64,000 nucleotides of DNA, taken from positions 186,001-250,000 of the forward strand of contig CAJXMW010000003.1 of assembly GCA_913056235.1 (NCBI GenBank), read 5' to 3'. The position numbers and the translations under genes were made by a program. Source of the DNA: an uncultured Fodinibius sp. GTDB taxonomy: Bacteria; Bacteroidota; Rhodothermia; Balneolales; Balneolaceae. The notes under the pieces are model-generated. The model was not told the DNA's origin. It worked only from the letters and a program-made list of their open reading frames with translations, and ran no database searches. Below, piece by piece: positions 51,600 to 60,996 of this stretch (the stretch's first letter is position 1; each line of letters begins with the position of its first letter).

Positions 51600-52667
51600 A
51601 TGAAAAAGTATTTATTCACAACGTTTATTCTTCTATCTATCATCTCCTGCAAGCCTGAATATAATGAGCCAACAAGCCTATTTAATACTAACAAGGTATT
51701 AAACAGTGTTCCCCTACCAATATCATCTGATTTATTTAGCATACCATTGCAAATGATTACCAAAGATACTCTGCTAATTGTTCTCGACAGATATCAGAAA
51801 GACAATAATACGTTTATATACAAAGCCTTTAATACGAACAACGGTAACACTATTTCTACATTTGGACGTATAGGAAAAGGACCTGACGAATTTCAGTTTC
51901 CTTCTTTTCTAACTGACATCTCTTATAACTCTAATCTTTTTGGAGTGTATAATGGTAAAAGGTTTATGTTTAATGAACTTTCAATAGACAGCATCGTCAG
52001 TAATTCAAGACGTCTTACGGTTAAATCGTATCAAAATCTAAGTAATTTTTATTCAAAAATAATTAAAACAGATAAAGAGCATTTTTTTGGGTCAGGATTT
52101 TTTGATAAGGGCAGATATGCACTTTCAGATACAGCTGGAAATATTTTAACTGTAAAAGGCGATTATCCCTTTGAACACCAATTCAGTTTGTCTAAGAGAG
52201 ATCTTGGAATGGCTTTTCAATGCAAACTAAAAAAACATCCGAATAAACAACTAGTTGTATCTGCTACTGCGAACTCTGCAAACCTAGAAATAATAAAAGT
52301 TGGTACACACGGATTTGAAGTTATTAAAAAGATAAACTCGCGACCCACTATTTTTGAGAATAATGGGTCAAAAAATCGTATTGATGTTGATGTATTACAA
52401 GAAAATCGATACGGATATCAGAATGTAAGCATCACAAAAGACTATATTTACGCTTTATATTCTGGCAAAAAAATGGATAAATCCTACCATTACACCGATA
52501 TAGTCCTCGTTTTTGACTGGGAGGGTAATCCTGTTATCAGGTATAACCTAGATCAGGAAGTCCGATATATTAGTGCCAAAGCAAATAATGAAGCGCTATT
52601 CGCCATCAGTAAAAATGAAGACGGAGATCATGAAGTTCGCAAATTTTCGCTAAACCCTGATCAATAA
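51600..52667 (+). CDS. Six-bladed beta-propeller lipoprotein (TolB-like/BF2992-type)
   Basis: A 355-aa lipoprotein: leader MKKYLFTTFILLSIISCKPE with lipidated Cys17. The motif ISTFGRIGKGPDEFQFPSFL is the GxGPGEF-type word of the Bacteroidota six-bladed propeller families, and repeated strand patterns follow (NLFGVYNGKRFMFNEL, YIYALYSGKKMDKSY, VLVFDWEGNPVIRYN). It is AT-rich (Lys/Asn/Ser-heavy) relative to neighbours. It is paired with the short peptide upstream and may bind, export or sense it. Outer-membrane location is inferred from the lipobox. Confidence 0.72.
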   Translation: MKKYLFTTFILLSIISCKPEYNEPTSLFNTNKVLNSVPLPISSDLFSIPLQMITKDTLLIVLDRYQKDNNTFIYKAFNTNNGNTISTFGRIGKGPDEFQFPSFLTDISYNSNLFGVYNGKRFMFNELSIDSIVSNSRRLTVKSYQNLSNFYSKIIKTDKEHFFGSGFFDKGRYALSDTAGNILTVKGDYPFEHQFSLSKRDLGMAFQCKLKKHPNKQLVVSATANSANLEIIKVGTHGFEVIKKINSRPTIFENNGSKNRIDVDVLQENRYGYQNVSITKDYIYALYSGKKMDKSYHYTDIVLVFDWEGNPVIRYNLDQEVRYISAKANNEALFAISKNEDGDHEVRKFSLNPDQ

Positions 52668-52680
52668 ATGGTATCATAGC

Positions 52681-52718
52681 AAAATAAAAAAGCTCCGCAG
52701 CAGAGCTACGGAGCCAGA
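52681..52718 (-). terminator. sdh-operon terminator; right copy of the 38-bp direct repeat
   Basis: On the minus strand GGCTCCG...CGGAGC forms a stem followed by TTTTTT. It lies about 80 bases beyond the sdhB stop at 52799 and is the natural terminator of that operon. It is identical to 51026-51063. Confidence 0.8.
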
Positions 52719-52798
52719 TAAATTAAAGGTCCTGAAACAAGGCCTACTTCGCCAAAGTAGCAACGGCTATGTAGGCTGAATTCAGGATGACACAAAAC

Positions 52799-53566
52799 CT
52801 ACGCTTCTTCGCCGGCGAAGGCCGCGCTCATATAATTGCGGCGCATCTCGGCAATAGCGGAAATCGAAATACCTTTCGGGCAGACGGCCTCACATTCGGC
52901 GTAGTTGGAGCAATCGCCGAAGCCTTCTTCTTCCATCTGCTCAACCATAGCCACCGTACGCTCGTCTTTCTCAGGTTTGCCCTGTGGCAGACGGTTCAGG
53001 TGAGCCAGCTTTGCTCCTGTAAACAGTGAAGCAGAACCATTCGGACAGGCTGCCACACAAGCACCGCATCCAATGCAAGTAGCATAGTCAAACGCAGTAT
53101 CAGCCGTCGATTTTTCAACCGGAATGGAATTGGCTTCCGGCGCCGATCCGGTCTTAACGGATACGTATCCACCGGCTTCGATAATACGATCAAAGGCACT
53201 GCGATCAACAACTAAGTCTTTGATAACAGGAAATGCTTTGGCACGGAATGGCTCTACAACGATGGTATCGCCATCTTCGTAGTTACGCATATGCAGCTGA
53301 CAAGAACAAGTCATCGCTTTGGGGCCGTGCGCCTGACCGTTGATCACCAGGTTGCACGAGCCGCAGATACCTTCACGACAGTCATAATCAAATTCAACAG
53401 GCTCTTCTTCACCTTTTGCTACAATCTGCTCATTGAGCACATCGAGCATTTCCAAAAACGACATGTGCTCGTTGACGTTGTCGAGCGTATAATCAACTAA
53501 TTCACCCGGTTGATCCGGTCCGTCTTGTCGCCAAATTTTTAAGTGTATCGTCATTTCTTTTGACAT
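52799..53566 (-). CDS. sdhB: Succinate dehydrogenase/fumarate reductase iron-sulfur subunit
   Basis: A 255-aa iron-sulfur protein. Start M at 53566 (MSKEMTIHLKIW) is preferred to 53584. The [2Fe-2S] cluster ligands are in DCREGICGSCNLVINGQAHG and TCSC; the [4Fe-4S] motif is CIGCGACVAACP and the [3Fe-4S] motif CSNYAECEAVCPKG. It transfers electrons from SdhA FAD to the membrane quinone site. Last gene of sdhC-sdhA-sdhB. Confidence 0.95.
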   Translation of the reverse strand: MSKEMTIHLKIWRQDGPDQPGELVDYTLDNVNEHMSFLEMLDVLNEQIVAKGEEEPVEFDYDCREGICGSCNLVINGQAHGPKAMTCSCQLHMRNYEDGDTIVVEPFRAKAFPVIKDLVVDRSAFDRIIEAGGYVSVKTGSAPEANSIPVEKSTADTAFDYATCIGCGACVAACPNGSASLFTGAKLAHLNRLPQGKPEKDERTVAMVEQMEEEGFGDCSNYAECEAVCPKGISISAIAEMRRNYMSAAFAGEEA

Positions 53567-53581
53567 AATCCTATACTTTAC

Positions 53582-53616
53582 CACGGAAACTCTTCCCGAA
53601 AACTTTCGGGACCGTG
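53582..53616 (-). promoter_or_regulatory. Hairpin between sdhA and sdhB
   Basis: CCCGAAA and TTTCGGG (53595-53610) form a tight stem, and CACGG/CCGTG outside it extends the structure. It lies within the 72-base sdhA-sdhB gap, so it could be an mRNA processing or stability element. Confidence 0.35.
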
Positions 53617-53638
53617 CTTTGGTGTTTTTGTGGTGAAA

Positions 53639-55561
53639 TTACTTATAACTGCGTTGCTTCAGTTCAACAAAGTCGAATTCGAGATCCTCTTTATGGAGCT
53701 CTTCCTGGAGCTCTCCGTTCACGCCCTGATATTCCCAGGCCGCGACGTAGGAATAATCCTCATCGTTACGGAGTGCCTCCCCTTCTTCTGTTTGATGCTC
53801 AGCTCGCAAGTGACATCCGCACGATTCATCACGATGAAGGGCATCTTTCGCCATCAGTTCGCCGAGCTCAAGGAAGTCAGCTACGCGTCCTGCAAACTCC
53901 AGATATTTATTATAGTTGGATGATTCGCCGGGCACCCGTACATTATTCCAGAATTCTTCGCGAAGGTCCTGAATCTCGCTAATTGCTTCTTTCAGTCCTT
54001 CTTCATTGCGAGAAATTCCAACTTTGTCCCACATGATTTGCCCCAGCTCGCGATGGAACTCAACGACGCTTTTATCGCCGTCAACATTCAGGAGCTCGTC
54101 AATATGGTTTTGGGCATTTTCGGCCGCTTCATCAAAGGCTTCGTGCCCCTTAGTAACATCATCATCCAATTCATTGCTTGCAATATAATTACCGACCGTA
54201 TACGGAATGATAAAATAACCATCCGAAAGTCCCTGCATGAGCGCACTGGCACCAAGTCGATTCGCACCGTGATCAGAGAAGTTCGCTTCGCCGGCTACGA
54301 ACAGTCCCGGAATATTACTTTGCAGGTTGTAGTCAACCCAGAGCCCGCCCATCGTGTAGTGAACAGCGGGAAAAATCTTCATCGGCTCTTCGTATGGATT
54401 TTCGCCGGTAATATTTTCGTACATCTCAAAGAGATTCCCATACTTGTCTGAGATCGTATCACGGCCATCACGCTCAATAGCATCAGCAAAATCGAGGTAG
54501 ACCGCACGCCCGGTAGGACCAACGCCCATACCATCATCACAAACAAGTTTGGCATTACGAGAGGCCACATCACGCGGCACGAGATTTCCAAAAGCCGGAT
54601 ATTTTTCTTCTAAATAATAATAGCGATCCTCTTCGGGAATGTCGTTTGGATGGCGATCATCATCTTTGTCTTCGGGAACCCAGACACGTCCATCATTACG
54701 TAGACTCTCACTCATCAACGTGAGCTTGGACTGATAATCCCCGGAAACGGGAATGCAGGTCGGGTGAATTTGCACGTAACAGGGATTTGCAAACCCGGCT
54801 CCCCGCTTGTGGCACCGCCATGCTGCCGTAACATTTGAATTCTTTGCATTGGTGGAAAGGTAGAACGCATTTCCATATCCTCCGCTTGCCAACACTACTG
54901 CATCGGCCATCCATCGCTGGATTTCACCGGACACCAAATCACGAGTAATGATGCCACGCGCTTTGCCGTCAATTTTTACAAGATCCAGCATCTCATGGCG
55001 GGTATGCATCTCAATTTTGCCCTCGTGCACCTGCCGCATCATCGCCTGATATGCACCAAGCATTAGCTGTTGGCCTGTTTGTCCACGAGCATAAAAGGTT
55101 CGTGATACCTGCGCACCACCAAACGAACGATTCGCCAGCAAGCCGCCATATTCACGGGCAAAAGGCACCCCCTGTGCTACAGCTTGGTCAATAATCTCAT
55201 TTGAATTTTGTGCCAGTCGGTATGTATTCGATTCCCTCGACCGGTAATCACCGCCTTTGATCGTATCATAAAACAGTCGCCAAACGGTATCGCCGTCATT
55301 GGGATAATTTTTGGCAGCATTTATCCCCCCCTGCGCCGCAATACTGTGGGCACGCCGGGCGGAATCCTGAATACAGAAGCTTTTTACATTGTATCCCAAC
55401 TCAGCCAGGCTTGCCGCTGCGGAACCACCGGCCAAACCGGTACCCACAACGATGATATCGTGCTTGCGCTTGTTGTTGGGCGCAACCAGTTGAATGTCGT
55501 TAAGATGCTTGGACCATTTATCTTTGAGCGGTCCGGAAGGAACTTTTGGATCTAAGTTCAT
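53639..55561 (-). CDS. sdhA: Succinate dehydrogenase/fumarate reductase flavoprotein subunit
   Basis: A 640-aa flavoprotein. FAD-binding motif [20 protein letters not shown], the covalent-FAD region [20 protein letters not shown] (His) and the active-site blocks FVQ-type [24 protein letters not shown] and [19 protein letters not shown] are present. The length (640 aa) and sequence type match the Bacteroidota/epsilon SdhA/FrdA group. It oxidises succinate in the TCA cycle. Confidence 0.95.
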   Translation of the reverse strand: MNLDPKVPSGPLKDKWSKHLNDIQLVAPNNKRKHDIIVVGTGLAGGSAAASLAELGYNVKSFCIQDSARRAHSIAAQGGINAAKNYPNDGDTVWRLFYDTIKGGDYRSRESNTYRLAQNSNEIIDQAVAQGVPFAREYGGLLANRSFGGAQVSRTFYARGQTGQQLMLGAYQAMMRQVHEGKIEMHTRHEMLDLVKIDGKARGIITRDLVSGEIQRWMADAVVLASGGYGNAFYLSTNAKNSNVTAAWRCHKRGAGFANPCYVQIHPTCIPVSGDYQSKLTLMSESLRNDGRVWVPEDKDDDRHPNDIPEEDRYYYLEEKYPAFGNLVPRDVASRNAKLVCDDGMGVGPTGRAVYLDFADAIERDGRDTISDKYGNLFEMYENITGENPYEEPMKIFPAVHYTMGGLWVDYNLQSNIPGLFVAGEANFSDHGANRLGASALMQGLSDGYFIIPYTVGNYIASNELDDDVTKGHEAFDEAAENAQNHIDELLNVDGDKSVVEFHRELGQIMWDKVGISRNEEGLKEAISEIQDLREEFWNNVRVPGESSNYNKYLEFAGRVADFLELGELMAKDALHRDESCGCHLRAEHQTEEGEALRNDEDYSYVAAWEYQGVNGELQEELHKEDLEFDFVELKQRSYK

Positions 55562-55626
55562 AATCTGATCAAGTTAATATTATGGAACGCGGATGAGTTA
55601 TTGCTCTTGGTTCATCTCGGTTCTAA

Positions 55627-56325
55627 TCAATAAGAAATTAGTGCTGCATCAGGTCCCGCGAAATAGATGTACAGCGGGATAAACAGAAAACCGACAGCCA
55701 TCAAGATGGCAAAAATTACACCCACGGTGTAAATAACAGATGAATATTCCTTGTGCTTCATCGTCAATGATGTGAAAGCGCTCCAGAAGCCGTGACCAAG
55801 GTGAAGTCCTAATAAAATCATTACGGCAGTGTATCCAAACGCATAAAGCGGCTGCTGGAATGTAGCAATTACAAGGTCTTTGAGATCACGGGCCTCGTGA
55901 CCATTGAGCATTATGGTGTCGGTAGCCCCAAACTTGAAGGTATCAATGTGAATAACCAGAAATACTAACAAGACGATGCCGGTAAAGATCATAGTCTTTG
56001 ATGCCCACGTCTGCTTGCTGGGACCGCCTTTGCTCTGATATTTCACATACCCTTCCGGACGCGCCTGACGTCGATTCCACCAAATGGAAATCCCAATATA
56101 GGCGTGCAACAAAAAGGCAATTGCCAGGCCGGCTTCAAGCACGTAGAGAATCCACCCCAAACTTTCGAGAGCATAGGTGTATTCATTAAAAGCCTGTGCA
56201 TCACCGAAAAGAGTAAGATTTCCAATCAAATGGAAAATGATAAAAATAATAAGACCAATCCCGGTAATACCGGTTAAAATTTTGCGGCCCACCTGGGATT
56301 TTAGCGCGTCTAGAAATGATGGCAT
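55627..56325 (-). CDS. sdhC: Succinate dehydrogenase cytochrome b558 subunit
   Basis: A 232-aa membrane protein with five hydrophobic helices. Heme-ligand candidates are His residues in FIIFHLIGNLTLF, LLHAYIGISIWWNR, FLVIHIDTFKFG and LGLHLGHGFWSAF, the pattern of single-subunit cytochrome b558 anchors. First gene of the operon; it anchors SdhAB and passes electrons to menaquinone. Confidence 0.92.
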   Translation of the reverse strand: MPSFLDALKSQVGRKILTGITGIGLIIFIIFHLIGNLTLFGDAQAFNEYTYALESLGWILYVLEAGLAIAFLLHAYIGISIWWNRRQARPEGYVKYQSKGGPSKQTWASKTMIFTGIVLLVFLVIHIDTFKFGATDTIMLNGHEARDLKDLVIATFQQPLYAFGYTAVMILLGLHLGHGFWSAFTSLTMKHKEYSSVIYTVGVIFAILMAVGFLFIPLYIYFAGPDAALISY

Positions 56326-56578
56326 CGTAGTATAGTCTTTGATCTGTTTTACTGAATGCGTTGCTTGAACGCCAACGTACGGAAGCTCGTTCCGTGGGGT
56401 TGAAGATGTGGGGAAATGGATAAAAAGGCAAGGTTTTTTGATAGCGGTTACAACTACTAAATCTTATTCAGAAATGTTCTAAATTGTAACCTCCGAAATT
56501 CAAAACCCAGGAGCCATAATTCAGGATTAAAATACTTATCCTTAGTTTATCAGATCACTTTAGCAAAAAATATCAATA

Positions 56579-57199
56579 TTGAAGACCGTTACTGAACACA
56601 CCTCCAGTAAATTTCGAGATAAAGGGTCTAAGTTTATCGGATATTTGTTCCCGTGCGTCTCTGTGGACGAGTTCGATGAGCAGCTAAGCGAAATTAAATC
56701 GAAGTATCCCGATGCCACCCATCACTGCTATGCGTGGCGGATTAATCCCAACAAAATTGAAGAGTTTGCTCAAGACGACGGTGAACCCAGCGGTACTGCG
56801 GGCCTGCCCATTCTAAACCAGCTTAAATCATCCGATGCAATAAATACTGGCTGTGTAGTCATACGTTATTATGGCGGGACAAACCTTGGAAAATCGGGAC
56901 TCATCAACGCTTATGGACATACTGCCGAGATGTGCCTCAAAAAAGCCTCGCTGGCAACCCTGATCCCAACTAAGAATTTTCAAATCACCTACCCGTATGC
57001 CGAACAGAATCAAATTGATCAGCTTAAAACCCGGTTTGATTTAAAGGAGATCGAGGCTGAATACCTGGAGCAGGTCAAACTCAATATCGCCTGTCGGTCG
57101 GAACAAGCAGAAGAGTTCGCCACGGCGCTGAATACTCTCCAACACAAAGGAATTGAAACAAATAAACTTGGCGCGGGATTTGTGACGATGCAGACCTAA
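56579..57199 (+). CDS. YigZ/IMPACT-family protein
   Basis: A 206-aa protein. The start is TTG 56579 (KTVTEHTSSKFRDKGSKFIG), as no ATG precedes the conserved part. The IMPACT signature region is PDATHHCYAWRI and DDGEPSGTAGLPILNQL, followed by VVIRYYGGTNLGKSGLINAY. The C-terminal half has the RNA-binding-like ferredoxin fold (DUF1949). Related proteins bind nucleic acid or affect translation; the biochemical role in bacteria is unclear. Confidence 0.88.
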   Translation: MKTVTEHTSSKFRDKGSKFIGYLFPCVSVDEFDEQLSEIKSKYPDATHHCYAWRINPNKIEEFAQDDGEPSGTAGLPILNQLKSSDAINTGCVVIRYYGGTNLGKSGLINAYGHTAEMCLKKASLATLIPTKNFQITYPYAEQNQIDQLKTRFDLKEIEAEYLEQVKLNIACRSEQAEEFATALNTLQHKGIETNKLGAGFVTMQT

Positions 57200-57274
57200 T
57201 TTTACCTGCTTTAAACCTGAAAGTCTGCCGCTCACTCCGTACTTTAGGCTATCAAATCTGATCAACCAAACATC

Positions 57275-57814
57275 ATGAAGATATACACAAAAAAAGGCGA
57301 CTCAGGAGACACCTCCCTGTTTGGCGGAGATCGCGTATCGAAATCCCACGAGCGCATTGAAGCCTATGGCAATGTAGATGAGCTGAACTCTCAAGTGGGG
57401 CTTGCTGCCAGCTACAACCTCTCGGATAAAGGGACTAAATACTTGCGAAAAATACAGGAACAGCTTTTTACTCTGGGTGCCGACCTCGCAACACCGCCCT
57501 CCTCCGAAACGCGGATTGATCGTATTGCAGAAAATGACATCCAATTTTTAGAAGATGCAATCGACGAGTTGGAAGAACACCTTGACCCATTGAAGAAATT
57601 TATCCTTCCCGGAGGATCTCAGCCTGGCGCTACCCTGCATGTGGCACGAACGGTATGCCGCAGGGCTGAGCGTGCTACGGTGGCTTGTCAACAAGTGGAT
57701 AACATCTCAGATGAGTGCCTGAAATACCTGAATCGTCTATCCGATTTCCTTTTTGTTATTGCCCGCTACGAAAACAAACAGGCCGGCATTCGCGAGGAGA
57801 AATGGCAACCTTAA
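57275..57814 (+). CDS. Cob(I)alamin adenosyltransferase (PduO type)
   Basis: A 179-aa ATP:corrinoid adenosyltransferase. MKIYTKKGDSGDTSLFGGDR is the ATP-binding N-terminus; FILPGGSQPGATLHVARTVC and RRAERATV contain the conserved Arg/Glu; LNRLSDFLFVIARYEN is the corrin-side helix. It makes adenosylcobalamin. A strong terminator follows. Confidence 0.93.
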   Translation: MKIYTKKGDSGDTSLFGGDRVSKSHERIEAYGNVDELNSQVGLAASYNLSDKGTKYLRKIQEQLFTLGADLATPPSSETRIDRIAENDIQFLEDAIDELEEHLDPLKKFILPGGSQPGATLHVARTVCRRAERATVACQQVDNISDECLKYLNRLSDFLFVIARYENKQAGIREEKWQP

Positions 57815-57835
57815 GGGCAATCAACAGTAACCAGT

Positions 57836-57884
57836 TGGCAGTTTACAGTTAACACCAAACTGCCTGCAAACTGCCATCTTTTTT
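57836..57884 (+). terminator. Terminator after the cobalamin adenosyltransferase gene
   Basis: TGGCAGTTT (57836) and AAACTGCCA (57868-57876) close a stem and are followed by TCTTTTTTTG. The stem has a longish internal loop that itself contains CAGTTT/AAACTG pairs. Confidence 0.75.
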
Positions 57885-57931
57885 TGATAGAATAGAAACT
57901 ACTGATAACTGAAAACTGATCACTGAATTTT

Positions 57932-59278
57932 ATGTCATTAATGATTTCCGTCTCCGGTATCCGGGGCATTTTTGGTACTGATCTCACTCCCGAAAATCTC
58001 ACTCGTTTTACCGCAGCTTTTGGAAGCTGGTCTGGCAGTGGCAAAGTGGTTGTTGGTCGAGACACCCGTGTGACGGGACAAATATGTGAAGACATCGTAG
58101 TTTCTACACTTCAATCGGTGGGTTGCGATGTGGTGAAAGTTGGAGTTACTCCGACCCCTACCGTGGCAATGTCGGTACTCAAACACAACGCCGATGGTGC
58201 GATTATTATTTCGGCCAGCCATAATCCCGCCGACTGGAATGCCCTGAAACTACTCAACGGCAAAAGCGAATTTTTGGATGCCGATCAGGGCAAAGAAGTT
58301 ATCAGAATAAGCGAAGAGCAGTCGTATTCATACAAAAAATATGATGAAGTAGGATCGGTAATTACGGACGATCAAGCGCTGGAACACCACGTACAAAAAA
58401 TTCTGGAACTGGATTATATCGATTCAGAACTCATTGCCTCAAAAGATTTTTCTGTGGCGCTTGATCCGGTCAACGGAACCGGAGCCATTGGAATTCCGGC
58501 CATTCTGGAAGCGCTGGGCGTGAACACCATTCATTCCATAAATGATGAACCCAATGGACGCTTTGCACACAACCCGGAGCCGCTGCCCGAGCACCTGCAG
58601 GATATCTGCAGCCTGGTTAAAGAAAAAGGGTGTGATCTGGGCATCGTTACCGATCCCGATGCAGACCGGCTGGCGCTGATCACAAACAAAGGCAACTTGT
58701 TTGGAGAGGAATACACCCAGGCCGCCGCCTTTGATTTTATGCTCGATAAGAAATCGGGGCCTTGCGCCACGAATCTTTCCTCATCACGCGTGGCCGAAGA
58801 TGTAGCACAGAAACACGGACAAAAATGTCACCGGTCGGCTGTGGGCGAAATCAACGTGGTCAAGAAAATGCAGGAAGTTGGAGCTGTGATTGGCGGCGAA
58901 GGCAATGGCGGCGTGATTAATCCCGATCTGCACTACGGACGCGATGCGTTGGTGGGAGTAGCCATGATACTGCAACTGATGGCCGAGCGTGATATCACTT
59001 CGAATGATTATCGCAATAGCCTGCCGGATTACGCCATGCGCAAGAGCAAGATGCAGCTGGCTGATGTTGATGGTGACGCCATCCTAGAAAAAGCTGAATC
59101 TATTTATAAAGAATACAATCCAGATACCACAGACGGTGTAAAAATCGATTTTGAAGATGGCTGGGTGCACTTGCGTAAGTCAAATACGGAACCGATTATC
59201 CGTGTGTATTCGGAGGGAACCAGTGCCCAAAAAGCCAAAGAGCTGGCTGAACAGGTGGTTGAATCGGTACAATCTTAG
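57932..59278 (+). CDS. glmM: Phosphoglucosamine mutase-type phosphohexomutase
   Basis: A 448-aa alpha-D-phosphohexomutase. The phosphoserine loop is IIISASHNPADWNALKLL, metal binding is in GIVTDPDADRLALITN, the sugar-binding loop is GGEGNGGVINPDLHYGRD and the phosphate-binding loop is LRKSNTEPIIRVYSE. The first block (SVSGIRGIFG) also fits. Assigned as GlmM (glucosamine-6-P to glucosamine-1-P for cell-wall precursors), although phosphomannomutase activity cannot be excluded. Confidence 0.88.
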   Translation: MSLMISVSGIRGIFGTDLTPENLTRFTAAFGSWSGSGKVVVGRDTRVTGQICEDIVVSTLQSVGCDVVKVGVTPTPTVAMSVLKHNADGAIIISASHNPADWNALKLLNGKSEFLDADQGKEVIRISEEQSYSYKKYDEVGSVITDDQALEHHVQKILELDYIDSELIASKDFSVALDPVNGTGAIGIPAILEALGVNTIHSINDEPNGRFAHNPEPLPEHLQDICSLVKEKGCDLGIVTDPDADRLALITNKGNLFGEEYTQAAAFDFMLDKKSGPCATNLSSSRVAEDVAQKHGQKCHRSAVGEINVVKKMQEVGAVIGGEGNGGVINPDLHYGRDALVGVAMILQLMAERDITSNDYRNSLPDYAMRKSKMQLADVDGDAILEKAESIYKEYNPDTTDGVKIDFEDGWVHLRKSNTEPIIRVYSEGTSAQKAKELAEQVVESVQS

Positions 59279-59290
59279 CTTTGACCCTCT

Positions 59291-59374
59291 GTTTTCTCCC
59301 TTCAAGTAGGGAGAAAACTCCATAACGACTCACATAATAAATTAAAGAGTCCCTTTCCCTGATTTCAGGGAAAG
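59291..59374. terminator. Two hairpins after glmM
   Basis: GTTTTCTCCCT/AGGGAGAAAAC (59291-59318, loop TCAAGT) and CTTTCCCTGA/TCAGGGAAAG (59353-59374, 2-base loop). Both are perfect. Neither has a T-run. They lie between the glmM stop and a family-A repeat. Confidence 0.55.
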
Positions 59375-59419
59375 AACAAGGTTGGGTCCTTACAAGCAAT
59401 TTTACATATGCTTCCCAAA

Positions 59420-59452
59420 TTCATCAGACGAAAAAAACAGTCGCCGGATGAA
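59420..59452. repeat. Dispersed palindromic repeat, family A, copy 2
   Basis: TTCATCAGACGA, 18-base arm spacing and a right arm CAGTCGCCGGATGAAA that differs from the copy at 1682-1714 by two bases. It lies about 80 bases upstream of yicC. Confidence 0.6.
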
Positions 59453-59531
59453 AGCCACTCATCAATTTTATAGCGGGACATACTTTCGTATCTTTGACTT
59501 CGATTTTTAATCATTATCTGAATCTCTTTTT

Positions 59532-60413
59532 ATGATTACATCAATGACAGGCTTCGGACGGGGCGAAGCTTCATCAAGTGGCATCGCTGTTACAGTGGAA
59601 CTTAAATCCGTTAACAGTCGCTATTTAGATATTTCACTGCGGCTTCCCCAGTCCATACAGGAGCAAGAACTTGCATTAAAAGAGCTGCTGCAAGAACATG
59701 TCGAACGCGGTAAACTCAATGTCTCTGTGCGGGTCGATAAATCCGATATGGGCGAACCCGACATCACCTTTAATGAGAATCTAGTGCAGGGATATAAAAA
59801 GATGCTCAATGATTTACGCGATGCAGCGGATATTGTGGAACCTATCACGCTGCGGTCATTTTTGCAATTTAACGACATTTTTGAATCGCGTGAGCAGGAC
59901 GAAGAAACTAAAGAGCTGATATGGAATCTCACCAAAGAAGCATCTGAAAAAGCAGCGGAAGAACTCAAGCAGATGCGCCGGCAGGAAGGCAGTCAGCTGG
60001 AACAGGATCTTAACCAGCGCGTCGACCATATTGAAAAGATGCTGAACATCGTAAAAGATAAAGTGGATGGTCGGGCAAAAGAGATGAAAGAAGATCTGCT
60101 GGAACGCATCAACGAACTTATTGAAAGCGACAAGATCGATCCCGATCGACTGGAAATGGAAGTGGCTGTGCTGGTGGATAAAACCGATATCACCGAAGAA
60201 ATTGTACGCACGCAATCACATATCAAATTTTTCCGCAAAGCTGTAAATAACGAGGATTCGGTGGGTCGCCGCCTTAATTTTCTTAGCCAGGAGATTAACC
60301 GAGAGATCAATACTATTGGCTCAAAGGCCAACGACTCGGAAATATCCCAACATATCGTGAAGGCCAAAGAAAGCTTGGAACAAATCAAAGAACAGATACA
60401 GAACGTTGAGTAA
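59532..60413 (+). CDS. YicC-family endoribonuclease-like protein
   Basis: A 293-aa protein. The N-terminus MITSMTGFGRGEASSSGIAV and SVNSRYLDISLRLPQSIQEQ are the YicC signature; the C-terminal domain (DUF1732; FFRKAVNNEDSVGRRLNFLS, EINREINTIGSKANDSEISQ) is also present. Members are reported to affect stationary-phase growth and to have RNase activity in some species. It overlaps gmk by eight bases, a conserved pairing. Confidence 0.92.
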   Translation: MITSMTGFGRGEASSSGIAVTVELKSVNSRYLDISLRLPQSIQEQELALKELLQEHVERGKLNVSVRVDKSDMGEPDITFNENLVQGYKKMLNDLRDAADIVEPITLRSFLQFNDIFESREQDEETKELIWNLTKEASEKAAEELKQMRRQEGSQLEQDLNQRVDHIEKMLNIVKDKVDGRAKEMKEDLLERINELIESDKIDPDRLEMEVAVLVDKTDITEEIVRTQSHIKFFRKAVNNEDSVGRRLNFLSQEINREINTIGSKANDSEISQHIVKAKESLEQIKEQIQNVE

Positions 60414-60981
60414 GAAGACTCCCGGAAAAGTTATTGTCATCGTAGCTCCCAGCGGCGCCGGTAAGACCACGATCGCTCAACGGCTGCTCAGGGATTATCC
60501 CCAAATTAAGTTCTCAGTCTCCGCCACTACGCGCCCTCCACGAAAAGGGGAAGAACATGGCGAAGATTACTATTTTCTGAGTGATGAAGAGTTTGATCAG
60601 AAAGTAGCCAACGAGGAGTTTCTGGAGTGGGAGCATTACAGTGGAAATAAGTACGGCACGCTCCGTTCTGAAGTTGATAAACTGGTGGAATCTGGGTATT
60701 TTCCCCTGCTTGATATTGAAGTTAAAGGAGCACTGAACGTTCAGGAGCTTTACAACTCTGGCGCTGTTTCCATTTTTATTGAACCGCCTTCGATGAAGGA
60801 GTTGAAAAATCGTCTCTCGAATCGTGGTAGCGAAACTAATGAGACGCTTTCAAAACGTCTCAACCGCGCCGAAATGGAAATGCAGTATGCCGATCATTTT
60901 GATTATATTGTGGTCAATGACAATTTGGAAACGGCCTACGAGGAAGTCAAGGAAATTATAGAATCTTTTATCACTGATTAA
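60406..60981 (+). CDS. gmk: Guanylate kinase
   Basis: A 191-aa kinase that makes GDP from GMP. The Walker A loop is IVAPSGAGKTTIAQRL; SVSATTRPPRKGEEHGEDYY binds GMP; LLDIEVKGALNVQ is the Walker-B region. The start codon is TTG at 60406, eight bases inside yicC, and gives SKKTPGKVIVIVAPSG right after it. Followed 15 bases later by rpoZ. Confidence 0.95.
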   Translation: MSKKTPGKVIVIVAPSGAGKTTIAQRLLRDYPQIKFSVSATTRPPRKGEEHGEDYYFLSDEEFDQKVANEEFLEWEHYSGNKYGTLRSEVDKLVESGYFPLLDIEVKGALNVQELYNSGAVSIFIEPPSMKELKNRLSNRGSETNETLSKRLNRAEMEMQYADHFDYIVVNDNLETAYEEVKEIIESFITD

Positions 60982-60996
60982 AAGCTGGATTATACT

